This document shows, in pieces, positions 41,908 through 52,207 of a stretch of DNA of 64,000 nt. Location: NCBI GenBank assembly GCA_001914195.1, contig MKYF01000001.1:1-64000 (forward strand), written 5' to 3'. This stretch comes from Streptococcus mitis. GTDB taxonomy: Bacteria > Bacillota > Bacilli > Lactobacillales > Streptococcaceae. Under the pieces are notes generated by a model, which was not told the origin of the DNA, made no database searches, and worked only from the letters and a program-made list of their open reading frames with translations. Position 1 is the stretch's first letter. Each line of letters opens with the position of its first letter. A program made the translations under genes and the position numbers.

Positions 41908-43170
41908 ATGAAACTACTTGTTGTCGGTTCGGGTGGTCGTGAACATGCGATTGCTAAGAAGTTACTTGAGTCAAAAGAGGTAGAAAAGGTTTTTGTTGCT
42001 CCTGGGAATGATGGGATGACTCTGGATGGTTTGGAATTGGCAAATATCTCTATTTCCGAACATTCTGAATTGATTGAGTTTGCAAAGGCCAACGATATTG
42101 CTTGGTCCTTTATAGGGCCAGATGACGCCCTTGCGGCTGGTATCGTGGATGATTTCCATGCAGCTGGTCTCAAAGCCTTTGGTCCTACAAGATTGGCAGC
42201 TGAGCTGGAGTGGTCCAAGGATTTTGCCAAGGAAATCATGGTCAAATACGGCGTTCCGACAGCAGCCTATGGCACATTCTCAGACTTTGAGGAAGCCAAG
42301 GCCTATATCGAAAAACAGGGTGTGCCTATCGTGGTCAAGGCGGATGGCTTGGCTCTTGGGAAGGGTGTCGTCGTTGCGGAGACGGTTGAGCAAGCAGTCG
42401 AAGCAGTTCACGAGATGCTTTTGGACAATAAATTTGGTGACTCAGGTGCGCGTGTAGTTATTGAGGAGTTCCTTGATGGGGAGGAGTTCTCCCTCTTTGC
42501 CTTTGTCAATGGGGACAAGTTCTATATCATGCCGACAGCGCAAGACCACAAACGTGCCTATGATGGCGATAAGGGTCCTAATACGGGCGGTATGGGTGCC
42601 TATGCGCCAGTTCCTCACTTGCCACAGAGTGTAGTTGATACAGCGGTTGACACCATTGTCAAGCCAGTTCTCGAAGGAATGATTAAAGAAGGTCGCCCTT
42701 ATCTGGGAGTTCTTTACGCAGGGCTTATCTTGACAGCAGATGGGCCTAAGGTCATCGAGTTCAACGCTCGTTTTGGAGATCCTGAAACGCAAATCATCTT
42801 GCCTCGTCTGACCTCTGATTTTGCACAAAATATTACTGATATTTTGGAAGGTAAAGAACCAGCCATCACTTGGACGGACAAGGGTGTAACTCTGGGTGTG
42901 GTTGTCGCATCCAACGGTTATCCGCTAGACTATGAAAAAGGTGTCAAGTTGCCAGCCAAGACAGAAGGCGACATCATCACCTACTATGCAGGGGCTAAGT
43001 TTACGGACAATAGCAGAGCACTGCTCTCAAACGGTGGCCGTGTCTATATGCTCGTTACCACAGGAGATACCGTCAAAGAAGCCCAAGACAAAATCTACCA
43101 GGAACTCGCCCAACAAAAAACAGAAGGCCTCTTCTACCGAACCGATATTGGGAGTAAGGCTATTAGATAA
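41908..43170 (+). CDS. purD: Phosphoribosylamine-glycine ligase (GAR synthetase)
   Basis: PurD joins phosphoribosylamine and glycine with ATP (step 2). The 420-residue ATP-grasp protein begins MKLLVVGSGGREHAIA and has IVVKADGLALGKGV, NTGGMGAY and EFNARFGDPETQ. It has its own promoter, which is needed because of the insertion after purH. Confidence 0.96.
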   Translation: MKLLVVGSGGREHAIAKKLLESKEVEKVFVAPGNDGMTLDGLELANISISEHSELIEFAKANDIAWSFIGPDDALAAGIVDDFHAAGLKAFGPTRLAAELEWSKDFAKEIMVKYGVPTAAYGTFSDFEEAKAYIEKQGVPIVVKADGLALGKGVVVAETVEQAVEAVHEMLLDNKFGDSGARVVIEEFLDGEEFSLFAFVNGDKFYIMPTAQDHKRAYDGDKGPNTGGMGAYAPVPHLPQSVVDTAVDTIVKPVLEGMIKEGRPYLGVLYAGLILTADGPKVIEFNARFGDPETQIILPRLTSDFAQNITDILEGKEPAITWTDKGVTLGVVVASNGYPLDYEKGVKLPAKTEGDIITYYAGAKFTDNSRALLSNGGRVYMLVTTGDTVKEAQDKIYQELAQQKTEGLFYRTDIGSKAIR

Positions 43171-43244
43171 AGATATAAGAAAAAGCGACGCAGTCGCAAA
43201 GTACAATAATGGTCGCATAACTTGCGAGCGTTAGCGAACTAATA

Positions 43245-43360
43245 TATAACAATCCAATCGTTCAGGGAAATTGGAAGACCTTGGGCTTCCAATTTAGGCA
43301 TGAGACCCCTTTGGTGGCTGCTGCCGTCCCTCACAACTTAAGGTGATTGAAAAAAGAAAG
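43245..43360 (+). ncRNA. Candidate structured RNA upstream of purE
   Basis: The 207-base gap between purD and purE can fold extensively: TTGGAAG/CTTCCAA hairpin (43271-43292), AGGGA (43264-43268) with TCCCT (43328-43332), and further small stems, surrounding the unpaired tggtggctgctgccg. It has no ORF. It could be a leader that controls purEK or a small RNA. I compared it with the ZTP (pfl) motif and do not find a convincing match. Confidence 0.45.
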
Positions 43361-43377
43361 GAAAGAAAAGGAAAATT

Positions 43378-43869
43378 ATGACTAAACCAATTATTTCCAT
43401 CATCATGGGCTCCAAATCCGACTGGGCTACCATGCAAAAAACAGCAGAAGTCCTAGACCGCTTCGGTGTAGCCTACGAGAAGAAGGTTGTCTCTGCCCAT
43501 CGCACACCTGATCTCATGTTCAAGCATGCCGAAGAAGCGCGTAGTCGTGGTATCAAGGTCATCATCGCAGGTGCAGGTGGCGCAGCTCATTTGCCAGGTA
43601 TGGTCGCAGCTAAAACAACCCTTCCAGTCATTGGTGTGCCCGTAAAATCGCGTGCCCTTAATGGCGTGGACTCGCTCTATTCTATCGTTCAGATGCCGGG
43701 CGGTGTGCCTGTGGCGACAATGGCTATCGGTGAAGCAGGGGCGACAAACGCGGCTCTCTTTGCCCTCCGTCTTCTATCAGTAGAGGACAAGGCCATTGCG
43801 GATGCACTTGCTAACTTTGCTGAAGAACAGGGAAAAATCGCAGAGGAGTCTACAAATGAGCTCATCTAA
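43378..43869 (+). CDS. purE: N5-CAIR mutase
   Basis: PurE converts N5-CAIR to CAIR. The 163-residue protein shows IIMGSKSDWATMQ, SAHRTPD (catalytic His) and AGAGGAAHLPGM. It is coupled to purK, whose start lies within its last codons. Confidence 0.95.
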   Translation: MTKPIISIIMGSKSDWATMQKTAEVLDRFGVAYEKKVVSAHRTPDLMFKHAEEARSRGIKVIIAGAGGAAHLPGMVAAKTTLPVIGVPVKSRALNGVDSLYSIVQMPGGVPVATMAIGEAGATNAALFALRLLSVEDKAIADALANFAEEQGKIAEESTNELI

Positions 43870-44947
43870 AACAATCGGAATTATCGGTGGTGGTCAGCTT
43901 GGTCAAATGATGGCCATTTCTGCTATCTACATGGGGCACAAGGTTATCGCGCTGGATCCTGTGGCAGATTGCCCAGCCTCTCGCGTGGCGGAAATCATCG
44001 TGGCTCCTTATAACGATGTGGATGCTCTTCGTCAGCTGGCAGAGCGTTGCGATGTCCTCACCTATGAGTTTGAAAATGTCGATGCTGACGGTTTGGATGC
44101 TGTCATCAAGGATGGACAACTTCCTCAAGGAACCGACCTGCTTCGCATCTCCCAAAATCGGATTTTTGAAAAGGACTTTCTCTCAAACAAGGCTCAAGTC
44201 ACTGTAGCACCCTACAAGGTTATGACTTCAAGTCAAGATTTGGCAGATATCGATCTATCGAAAAACTATGTCCTTAAGACTGCGACTGGTGGCTACGATG
44301 GTCATGGGCAAAAGGTCATTCGTTCAGAAGCAGACTTGGAAGAAGCCTATGTACTAGCCGATTCAGCCGACTGCGTTTTGGAAGAATTTGTTAATTTTGA
44401 CCTTGAAATTTCTGTCATCGTGTCAGGAAATGGCAAGGACGTGACGGTTTTCCCAGTTCAGGAAAATATCCACCGCAACAATATCCTGTCTAAGACCATC
44501 GTGCCTGCTCGCATTTCAGAAAGTCTAGCAGACAAGGCTAAAGCTATGGCAGTGAGAATCGCTGAGCAACTCAACTTGTCTGGCACCCTTTGTGTGGAAA
44601 TGTTTGCGACAGCTGATGACATCATTGTCAACGAGATTGCTCCACGTCCACACAACTCTGGGCACTACTCGATTGAAGCCTGCGATTTCTCCCAGTTTGA
44701 TACCCATATTCGGGGCGTTCTCGGGGCACCATTGCCAGCAATTAAATTACATGCCCCAGCTGTTATGCTTAATGTGCTCGGCCAGCATGTCGAGGCCGCT
44801 GAAAAATATGTCACAGAAAATTCAAGCACCCACCTCCATCTGTATGGTAAAATAGAAGCGAAGCACAACCGCAAGATGGGACATGTGACTTTGTTTAGTG
44901 ATGCGCCGGATAGTGTGGTTGAGTTTGGTGAGGGGATTGATTTTTGA
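43856..44947 (+). CDS. purK: N5-carboxyaminoimidazole ribonucleotide synthase
   Basis: PurK carboxylates AIR with ATP and bicarbonate. The 363-residue ATP-grasp protein starts at 43856 (MSSSKTIGIIGGGQLGQ) after GAGGAG and overlaps purE by 14 bases. It contains KTATGGYDGHGQ and NEIAPRPHNSGH. Its 3' end (from about 44859) is duplicated at 45986-46078. Confidence 0.95.
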   Translation: MSSSKTIGIIGGGQLGQMMAISAIYMGHKVIALDPVADCPASRVAEIIVAPYNDVDALRQLAERCDVLTYEFENVDADGLDAVIKDGQLPQGTDLLRISQNRIFEKDFLSNKAQVTVAPYKVMTSSQDLADIDLSKNYVLKTATGGYDGHGQKVIRSEADLEEAYVLADSADCVLEEFVNFDLEISVIVSGNGKDVTVFPVQENIHRNNILSKTIVPARISESLADKAKAMAVRIAEQLNLSGTLCVEMFATADDIIVNEIAPRPHNSGHYSIEACDFSQFDTHIRGVLGAPLPAIKLHAPAVMLNVLGQHVEAAEKYVTENSSTHLHLYGKIEAKHNRKMGHVTLFSDAPDSVVEFGEGIDF

Positions 44948-44948
44948 A

Positions 44949-45284
44949 ATGACAGAAGAATTTGATGAATTGCTAGATGATGAAATAACGACCGTAACAC
45001 TGACTTATACGGATGATTTGATTGTTCCAGAGATTGCGGATAGAGAGGGGATTCATATTTTAGAGAGAGCTGGCAATCAGCTAGTCTTAGAATATTCTTG
45101 TTCCGTGAAGGAAGTTAAGGATTATCTGAGTAGTTACGGTCTGCCTAGACATCCTGAGAGAATTTCATTTGAAGTTTCTATACATGACAATTATCTGGCT
45201 ATCTATGATTTGCCATTGGATACGGATCTAAGTAGCTTGCCGCACTATCCGTCGGTTGTGATAAGCAAGGAGGAGTTTGATTAG
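44949..45284 (+). CDS. Hypothetical acidic protein
   Basis: 111 residues, strongly acidic, with no recognised domain, signal peptide or membrane segment. It starts one base after the purK stop and is followed after three bases by a racemase gene, so both probably form a cargo unit placed at the purK end. Confidence 0.7.
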   Translation: MTEEFDELLDDEITTVTLTYTDDLIVPEIADREGIHILERAGNQLVLEYSCSVKEVKDYLSSYGLPRHPERISFEVSIHDNYLAIYDLPLDTDLSSLPHYPSVVISKEEFD

Positions 45285-45287
45285 TCT

Positions 45288-45980
45288 ATGAAAACTATCG
45301 GTCTGATTGGTGGTATGAGTTGGGAAAGTACCACATCTTACTACCAAATCATCAATGAAACCATCAAAAAAGAGCTGGGTGGCTTGCATTCAGCTAAGAT
45401 TCTGCTTTATAGTGTTGATTTTGCAGAGATTGAGCATTATCAAGCAGTTGGGGACTGGGAGAAAAGCGGTCAACTTTTGACAGATATTGCTCAGTGCTTG
45501 GAGCAAGCTGGTGCAGATTTCATCGTTATTTGCACCAACACCATGCACAAGGTTGCTCCGCAGATACAAGAGCAGATTACGATTCCAATCTTGCATATTG
45601 CACAAGCAACCGCGCAGGCCTTGTTGGCTGACGGTATTCAAAAAGCCGGCCTCCTAGGGACCAAGTACACCATGACCCAAGATTTTTACAAGGAGAAATT
45701 AATAGAGTCTGGATTAGAAGTGCTGATTCCAGACCAAGTAGGCATTACAGAGGTCAATCGGATCATTTATGACGAACTCTGTCTAGGAGATATCAAAGAA
45801 AGCTCAAAGCAGACTTATCTTGCCGTTATAGATGATTTGAAAAAAGCAGGCGCAGAAGCTGTTATCTTGGGTTGTACCGAGATAGGCCTTCTCATCAAAC
45901 AATTCAATACTGACCTGCCTCTCTATGACACAACAGTGATTCATGCAGAGAAAGCAGCGGAGTGGGCGGTAAATAAATGA
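45288..45980 (+). CDS. Aspartate/glutamate racemase family protein
   Basis: 230 residues with both catalytic cysteines of cofactor-independent racemases: VICTNTMHKVAP (about residue 83) and ILGCTEIGLLI (about residue 195), plus GLIGGMSWEST at the N terminus. Aspartate racemases supply D-Asp; whether the substrate is Asp or another amino acid is not certain. It ends five bases before the copied purK end. Confidence 0.88.
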   Translation: MKTIGLIGGMSWESTTSYYQIINETIKKELGGLHSAKILLYSVDFAEIEHYQAVGDWEKSGQLLTDIAQCLEQAGADFIVICTNTMHKVAPQIQEQITIPILHIAQATAQALLADGIQKAGLLGTKYTMTQDFYKEKLIESGLEVLIPDQVGITEVNRIIYDELCLGDIKESSKQTYLAVIDDLKKAGAEAVILGCTEIGLLIKQFNTDLPLYDTTVIHAEKAAEWAVNK

Positions 45981-45985
45981 TTATA

Positions 45986-46078
45986 GAAGACAAGCACAAC
46001 CGTAAGATGGGACACATGACTTTGTTTAGTGATGTGTCGGATAAGGTGGAGGAGTTTGGAGAAGGGATGGATTGGTAG
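45986..46078 (+). pseudogene. Duplicated 3' end of purK
   Basis: Encodes DKHNRKMGHMTLFSDVSDKV and EEFGEGMDW then a stop, matching the last 30 codons of purK (KHNRKMGHVTLFSDAPDSVV) with divergence. It lacks a start. The arrangement parallels the purH duplication. Confidence 0.92.
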
Positions 46079-46083
46079 GTTTT

Positions 46084-46746
46084 ATGCGGCAAGCGAATCA
46101 ATTAGAGAATTGGGCTCATATTGCTACAATTTTGGGACCGATTTTAGTTGTATGTGGTGGAATATGGGCATTATATAAATTCTTAAATAGCAAAAAGGAG
46201 CAGGTGCGGCAATGGAAGTGTGAGGAAAAAAGAAATAAACAAGAAAAATTAACAGAGATCTACAACAAATTACTTAGAATAATATCTTTATTTCCAAACA
46301 AAACTCCAAATGATATCATGAACCTATTATCATATGGACCTAACTTTAGTTTAGAAAACTTTGATACGGTAGTTAAAATTTTAGAAATTCAGATTAAGGA
46401 AGATTATCAAAAGCGATTAGAGCGAGAAGGTCTTACTTATCAAGATGAAGAAGATATCAAAACAGAAATTTGGAATAGAGAATACTATATCAAGGAAATA
46501 GAAAAAATCAAAAATCAGTATTTTTTAGCTAAGAAAGAATATGAACAATTTAGAAGTACCGATAAGATTATTGAATTGTATGCCAGTCAAGACGTAAAAA
46601 ATTGTTTAGTCAAGTTTGAGGTTACTTGCCATAACGCTTTTATTGCAGGTAGACCTTTAGAATATAACGATGGTAGAAACAATAAACTGGATGATGTCCG
46701 TTGGGAACTTGAATACTTAATTAGAGTTGATTTAGGAACTGTATAG
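46084..46746 (+). CDS. Membrane-anchored coiled-coil protein of unknown function
   Basis: 220 residues. One N-terminal membrane helix (IATILGPILVVCGGIWALY, about 12-31) is followed by a basic, probably coiled-coil cytoplasmic region. No family recognised. The ATG at 46084 follows GGAG within the duplicated purK end. AT-rich composition and position with the next gene suggest a transferred pair. Confidence 0.65.
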   Translation: MRQANQLENWAHIATILGPILVVCGGIWALYKFLNSKKEQVRQWKCEEKRNKQEKLTEIYNKLLRIISLFPNKTPNDIMNLLSYGPNFSLENFDTVVKILEIQIKEDYQKRLEREGLTYQDEEDIKTEIWNREYYIKEIEKIKNQYFLAKKEYEQFRSTDKIIELYASQDVKNCLVKFEVTCHNAFIAGRPLEYNDGRNNKLDDVRWELEYLIRVDLGTV

Positions 46747-46806
46747 TCTAGCATTTATTTCTAAGGGGTTGCCTTCTAAAAAAATAGGAAAATAGGATTG
46801 TTTAAA

Positions 46807-47319
46807 ATGAATTCAAATAAAGATGATAGGTGGTCCAAACAATTAGGTGATTTTGGGGAGTCACTTGTAATGTACTTGCTTGGAAATTTAAAAGAACAGA
46901 GAGTGGCACTAGTGGATCATGTTGGTGCAGACATCATTTCGACAGATAGACTTGAAAATGGACATAGATATGCTATATCTGTGAAAAGTAGATGGTTTAA
47001 AACGGATGACCCATCTTTAGTGTTTGAAAAAGGAGATCAAGATAAGTTATCTGAATTTGCAAAAGAATTCAATATGATTCCTGTTGTAGCTCTTGTAATG
47101 ATAGATAAATCTGCTGATGTGATAGATGTATATATTATGAAATTGAATAATTTCAAAACTTTTGCTTCTGATCCAGATTTTCAAGGAATTACATTTCGAA
47201 GTGGGGACACGTTAGCTATAAGTAATGCTCAAAAAAATCAGAAAAATTTGCAGAGTAATCCTAGGATAGACCATTCTCGCTTTACAAGAAGTCAATTTGG
47301 TCATAAATTAGATATTTGA
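46807..47319 (+). CDS. Nuclease-like protein (PD-(D/E)XK fold candidate)
   Basis: 170 residues. GDFGESLVMYLL, DHVGADII and YAISVKSRW have the spacing and character of a restriction-endonuclease-like core (Glu; Asp; x-V-K). It might be a nuclease of a small defence or competition module with the membrane protein before it. The fold is inferred from motifs only. The ATG at 46807 has AATAGGA upstream. Confidence 0.6.
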   Translation: MNSNKDDRWSKQLGDFGESLVMYLLGNLKEQRVALVDHVGADIISTDRLENGHRYAISVKSRWFKTDDPSLVFEKGDQDKLSEFAKEFNMIPVVALVMIDKSADVIDVYIMKLNNFKTFASDPDFQGITFRSGDTLAISNAQKNQKNLQSNPRIDHSRFTRSQFGHKLDI

Positions 47320-47377
47320 CAAGTGATTAAAGTAATTTTAATCAAAAGTGAACAGATAAAAGAAAGGAAAAGAAAAC

Positions 47378-48673
47378 ATGATTGATAGATACTCTCGCCC
47401 CGAAATGGCGAATATTTGGAGTGAAGAAAATAAATACCGTGCTTGGCTTGAGGTGGAAATCTTGGCTGACGAGGCATGGGCTGAGTTGGGGGAAATCCCT
47501 AAGGAAGATGTGGCTTTAATTCGCGAGAAGGCGGACTTTGACATCGACCGTATTTTGGAAATTGAGCAGGAGACGCGCCACGATGTGGTGGCTTTCACGC
47601 GTGCGGTTTCTGAGACTCTTGGTGAAGAGCGCAAGTGGGTCCACTATGGTTTGACCTCTACCGACGTGGTGGATACTGCCTATGGTTACCTTTACAAACA
47701 AGCCAACGACATCATCCGTCGTGATCTTGAAAACTTCACCAACATCATTGCTGATAAGGCCAAGGAGCACAAGTTCACTATCATGATGGGGCGTACCCAC
47801 GGTGTGCACGCTGAGCCGACAACCTTTGGTCTTAAATTGGCGACTTGGTACAGCGAAATGAAGCGCAATATTGAGCGTTTTGAGCATGCGGCTGCTGGTG
47901 TAGAAGCTGGTAAAATATCTGGTGCGGTTGGTAACTTTGCCAACATCCCACCGTTTGTAGAACAATATGTCTGCGATAAGCTGGGTATCCGTGCTCAAGA
48001 AATCTCTACACAGGTCCTTCCTCGTGACCTTCACGCTGAGTACTTTGCAGTTCTTGCCAGCATCGCGACTTCAATCGAACGCATGGCGACTGAGATTCGT
48101 GGTTTGCAAAAATCAGAACAACGCGAAGTGGAAGAATTCTTTGCCAAAGGGCAAAAAGGGTCTTCAGCAATGCCTCACAAACGCAATCCTATCGGTTCTG
48201 AGAACATGACAGGTCTTGCGCGTGTTATCCGTGGTCATATGATTACAGCTTATGAAAACGTCGCTCTTTGGCACGAACGTGACATCTCTCACTCATCAGC
48301 TGAGCGTATCATCACACCTGATACGACCATCTTGATTGACTACATGCTTAACCGTTTTGGAAATATTGTCAAGAATTTGACAGTCTTCCCAGAAAACATG
48401 ATTCGCAACATGAACTCGACATTTGGTTTGATTTTCAGCCAACGTGCTATGTTGACCTTGATTGAAAAAGGGATGACCCGTGAGCAAGCCTATGACTTGG
48501 TACAACCAAAAACTGCCCATTCATGGGACAATCAAGTCGACTTTAAACCACTTCTAGAAGCAGATCCAGAAGTGACCTCACGCCTCACTCAAGAAGAAAT
48601 CGATGAAATCTTTAACCCAGTTTATTACACTAAACGAGTGGATGATATCTTTGAACGTCTTGGTTTAGGATAA
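47378..48673 (+). CDS. purB: Adenylosuccinate lyase
   Basis: PurB acts twice in purine synthesis, releasing fumarate from SAICAR and from adenylosuccinate. The 431-residue protein shows MMGRTHGVHAEPTTFG (catalytic His) and the flexible signature GSSAMPHKRNPIGSEN with the catalytic Ser. It is the last pur gene of the region. Confidence 0.96.
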   Translation: MIDRYSRPEMANIWSEENKYRAWLEVEILADEAWAELGEIPKEDVALIREKADFDIDRILEIEQETRHDVVAFTRAVSETLGEERKWVHYGLTSTDVVDTAYGYLYKQANDIIRRDLENFTNIIADKAKEHKFTIMMGRTHGVHAEPTTFGLKLATWYSEMKRNIERFEHAAAGVEAGKISGAVGNFANIPPFVEQYVCDKLGIRAQEISTQVLPRDLHAEYFAVLASIATSIERMATEIRGLQKSEQREVEEFFAKGQKGSSAMPHKRNPIGSENMTGLARVIRGHMITAYENVALWHERDISHSSAERIITPDTTILIDYMLNRFGNIVKNLTVFPENMIRNMNSTFGLIFSQRAMLTLIEKGMTREQAYDLVQPKTAHSWDNQVDFKPLLEADPEVTSRLTQEEIDEIFNPVYYTKRVDDIFERLGLG

Positions 48674-48683
48674 TTAAAATAAA

Positions 48684-48733
48684 ATCGAAGTTCTATTACT
48701 CTATTCACTGGAGTAGAAGAACTTCGGTTTTTC
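48684..48733 (+). terminator. Terminator after purB
   Basis: CGAAGTTCT/AGAACTTCG stem with an inner ACTC/GAGT pairing, followed by GGTTTTTC. Confidence 0.88.
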
Positions 48734-48854
48734 TTGTTTATTAAAGCTCTTTTGCTAAAAAGATTCCCAATATTTTAGTAAAATTTCAACTAATTTAATC
48801 GATCTTCATTGACATATAGAAAATACAGTTTTGATGGGATATAATAATCATAGA

Positions 48855-48886
48855 AAAAAGCCCAAGCAAGGCTCAGGCTTTCTTCT
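48855..48886 (-). terminator. Terminator of the GntR gene
   Basis: On the minus strand, AAGCCTGAGCC and GCTTGGGCTT pair imperfectly and are followed by six T residues. Confidence 0.65.
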
Positions 48887-49602
48887 TAGTGATCACGGTC
48901 ACATGAAATGAATTTGATTTTGTAGTAATCCGCTCGTTTATAAGTTTCGCTGTAAGCGAGAACCTGACCAGTAGACTCTAATTTAGTAGTCTTGGTTTGT
49001 AAAACGCTAGGGAATTGTTCATCGACTCCGAGGACTGAAGCCGCATGTTCTGGAGTTGGAAATGCTATTTCATTGATTTCTTCAAAATGTTCATCATTCA
49101 TGTGGATGTGATAATCCAATTTGAAACGGTTATAGATAGAGCTATAATATTCAAGATTTGGATAATTTGCGTTGATGTATTGTTCTGGAATATAAGATGT
49201 ATGATAGATGTATACGACATCATTTGTTTCGCGTACACGTTCAATCTTGTAGTAGAATTGGTTACCGCGTAGTCCAAGTTTTTCTAGGTAGCTTAGTTTG
49301 TTTCCACGCTCAATAGAAAGGACGGTCACTTTATCATCTTTAGTTTCAAAAACTTCTACATCAGAAAACTCTACGAGTTTGTGTTTGCGTGCGCGTGAAA
49401 CGAATGTACCCTTTCCTTGTTGGCGGACAATATAGCCATCTTTGGCAAGGTCGTTTAAGGCGCGGACAACTGTGATAGAACTTACATCATACATAGCGAT
49501 CAATTCAGCTTCAGTGTAAAATTTATCTCCACTAGCGAATTGGCCAGAAATGATTTTGTTCTTTAATTCATCTTTTATATATTGATACTTTGGAATTGCC
49601 AT
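48886..49602 (-). CDS. GntR-family (HutC type) transcriptional regulator
   Basis: 238 residues: an N-terminal winged helix (YTEAELIAMYDVSSITVVRA, about 28-50; GKGTFV) and a UTRA ligand-binding domain (about 75-235). It is divergent from the beta-galactosidase/PTS operon and is likely to repress it until a sugar phosphate from that pathway is bound. The ATG at 49602 follows GAGGTG; the longer frame to 49644 lacks homology. Confidence 0.9.
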   Translation of the reverse strand: MAIPKYQYIKDELKNKIISGQFASGDKFYTEAELIAMYDVSSITVVRALNDLAKDGYIVRQQGKGTFVSRARKHKLVEFSDVEVFETKDDKVTVLSIERGNKLSYLEKLGLRGNQFYYKIERVRETNDVVYIYHTSYIPEQYINANYPNLEYYSSIYNRFKLDYHIHMNDEHFEEINEIAFPTPEHAASVLGVDEQFPSVLQTKTTKLESTGQVLAYSETYKRADYYKIKFISCDRDH

Positions 49603-49728
49603 AATTTCACCTCGATTTTCCTTCTCCGTTAAAGATTTTACCATAAAACCGGAAAGAATAGTAGTCTTTTGAATAAAAAAATTAGAATAATAGGCTATAA
49701 GGTTAATTTACATAAAAAATAGGAGGTT

Positions 49729-49898
49729 TTATACATTTTTATACATGCCACCTGTTTGAAGCTATATGTCTGTAAATTTTATATCTTTATAAGTTTTTGT
49801 GTAAAAGTTGGGGAAAAATGAAAAAAATTGTGAAAAGCTATTGACAAATGTAGTGTATTGAGTTATATTCAATATATCAACAAATGAAAGCGTAAACT
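49729..49898 (+). promoter_or_regulatory. bgaC promoter with cre site and candidate GntR operators
   Basis: TTGACA (49841-49846) and TATATT (49864-49869) are separated by 17 bp. ATGAAAGCGTAAACT (49884-49898) matches the CcpA cre consensus at every position and lies just downstream of the -10, where CcpA would block transcription in glucose. ATTGA(6)TTCAAT spans the -10, and ttatacattttta followed by tacat at 49729-49747 forms direct repeats; both are possible GntR sites. Confidence 0.75.
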
Positions 49899-49920
49899 TA
49901 AAATGTCAAAAAGTAAGAAT

Positions 49921-51704
<1,784 letters not shown>

Positions 51705-51708
<4 letters not shown>

Positions 51709-52181
51709 CAATTGTAGGATGCCGTATCGATGGACGTTTGATCCACGGACAAGTAGCCAATCTTTGGGCTGGAAAACTAAATGTTTCACGTATTATGGTT
51801 GTAGATAACGAAGTTGTCAACAATGACGTTGAAAAGAGTGGTTTGAAACTCGCGACACCACCAGGTGTGAAATTGAGTATTTTGCCAATTGAAAAAGCGG
51901 CAGCCAATATTCTTGCTGGAAAATACGATAGCCAACGTCTCTTTATCGTGGCTCGCAAACCAGACCGTTTCCTTGGTTTGGTTGAAGCAGGTGTACCAAT
52001 TGAAACCCTTAATGTTGGGAATATGTCTCAAACACCAGAAACTCGCCCCATCACACGTTCTATCAACGTAGTAGACAAGGATGTGGAAGACTTCCACAAA
52101 TTGGCAGAAAAAGGTGTTAAACTTACTGCTCAAATGGTTCCAAATGATCCAATTTCAGACTTTTTGAGCTTATTAAAATAG
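51705..52181 (+). CDS. PTS mannose-family EIIB
   Basis: 158 residues with the phosphorylated His in CRIDGRLIHGQVA. EIIB passes phosphate from EIIA to the sugar during uptake by IIC and IID. It overlaps bgaC by four bases. The locus probably imports the sugar released by BgaC (galactose, or galactose-type disaccharides or amino sugars). Confidence 0.93.
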
Positions 52182-52207
52182 GAAAAAATTTTTAGGAGGT
52201 CATTGTT

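Noticed and set aside
43210..43360. ZTP (pfl) riboswitch upstream of purE
   Set aside because: The gene context fits, but I could not place the conserved pfl core; the interval is reported only as an unassigned structured RNA.
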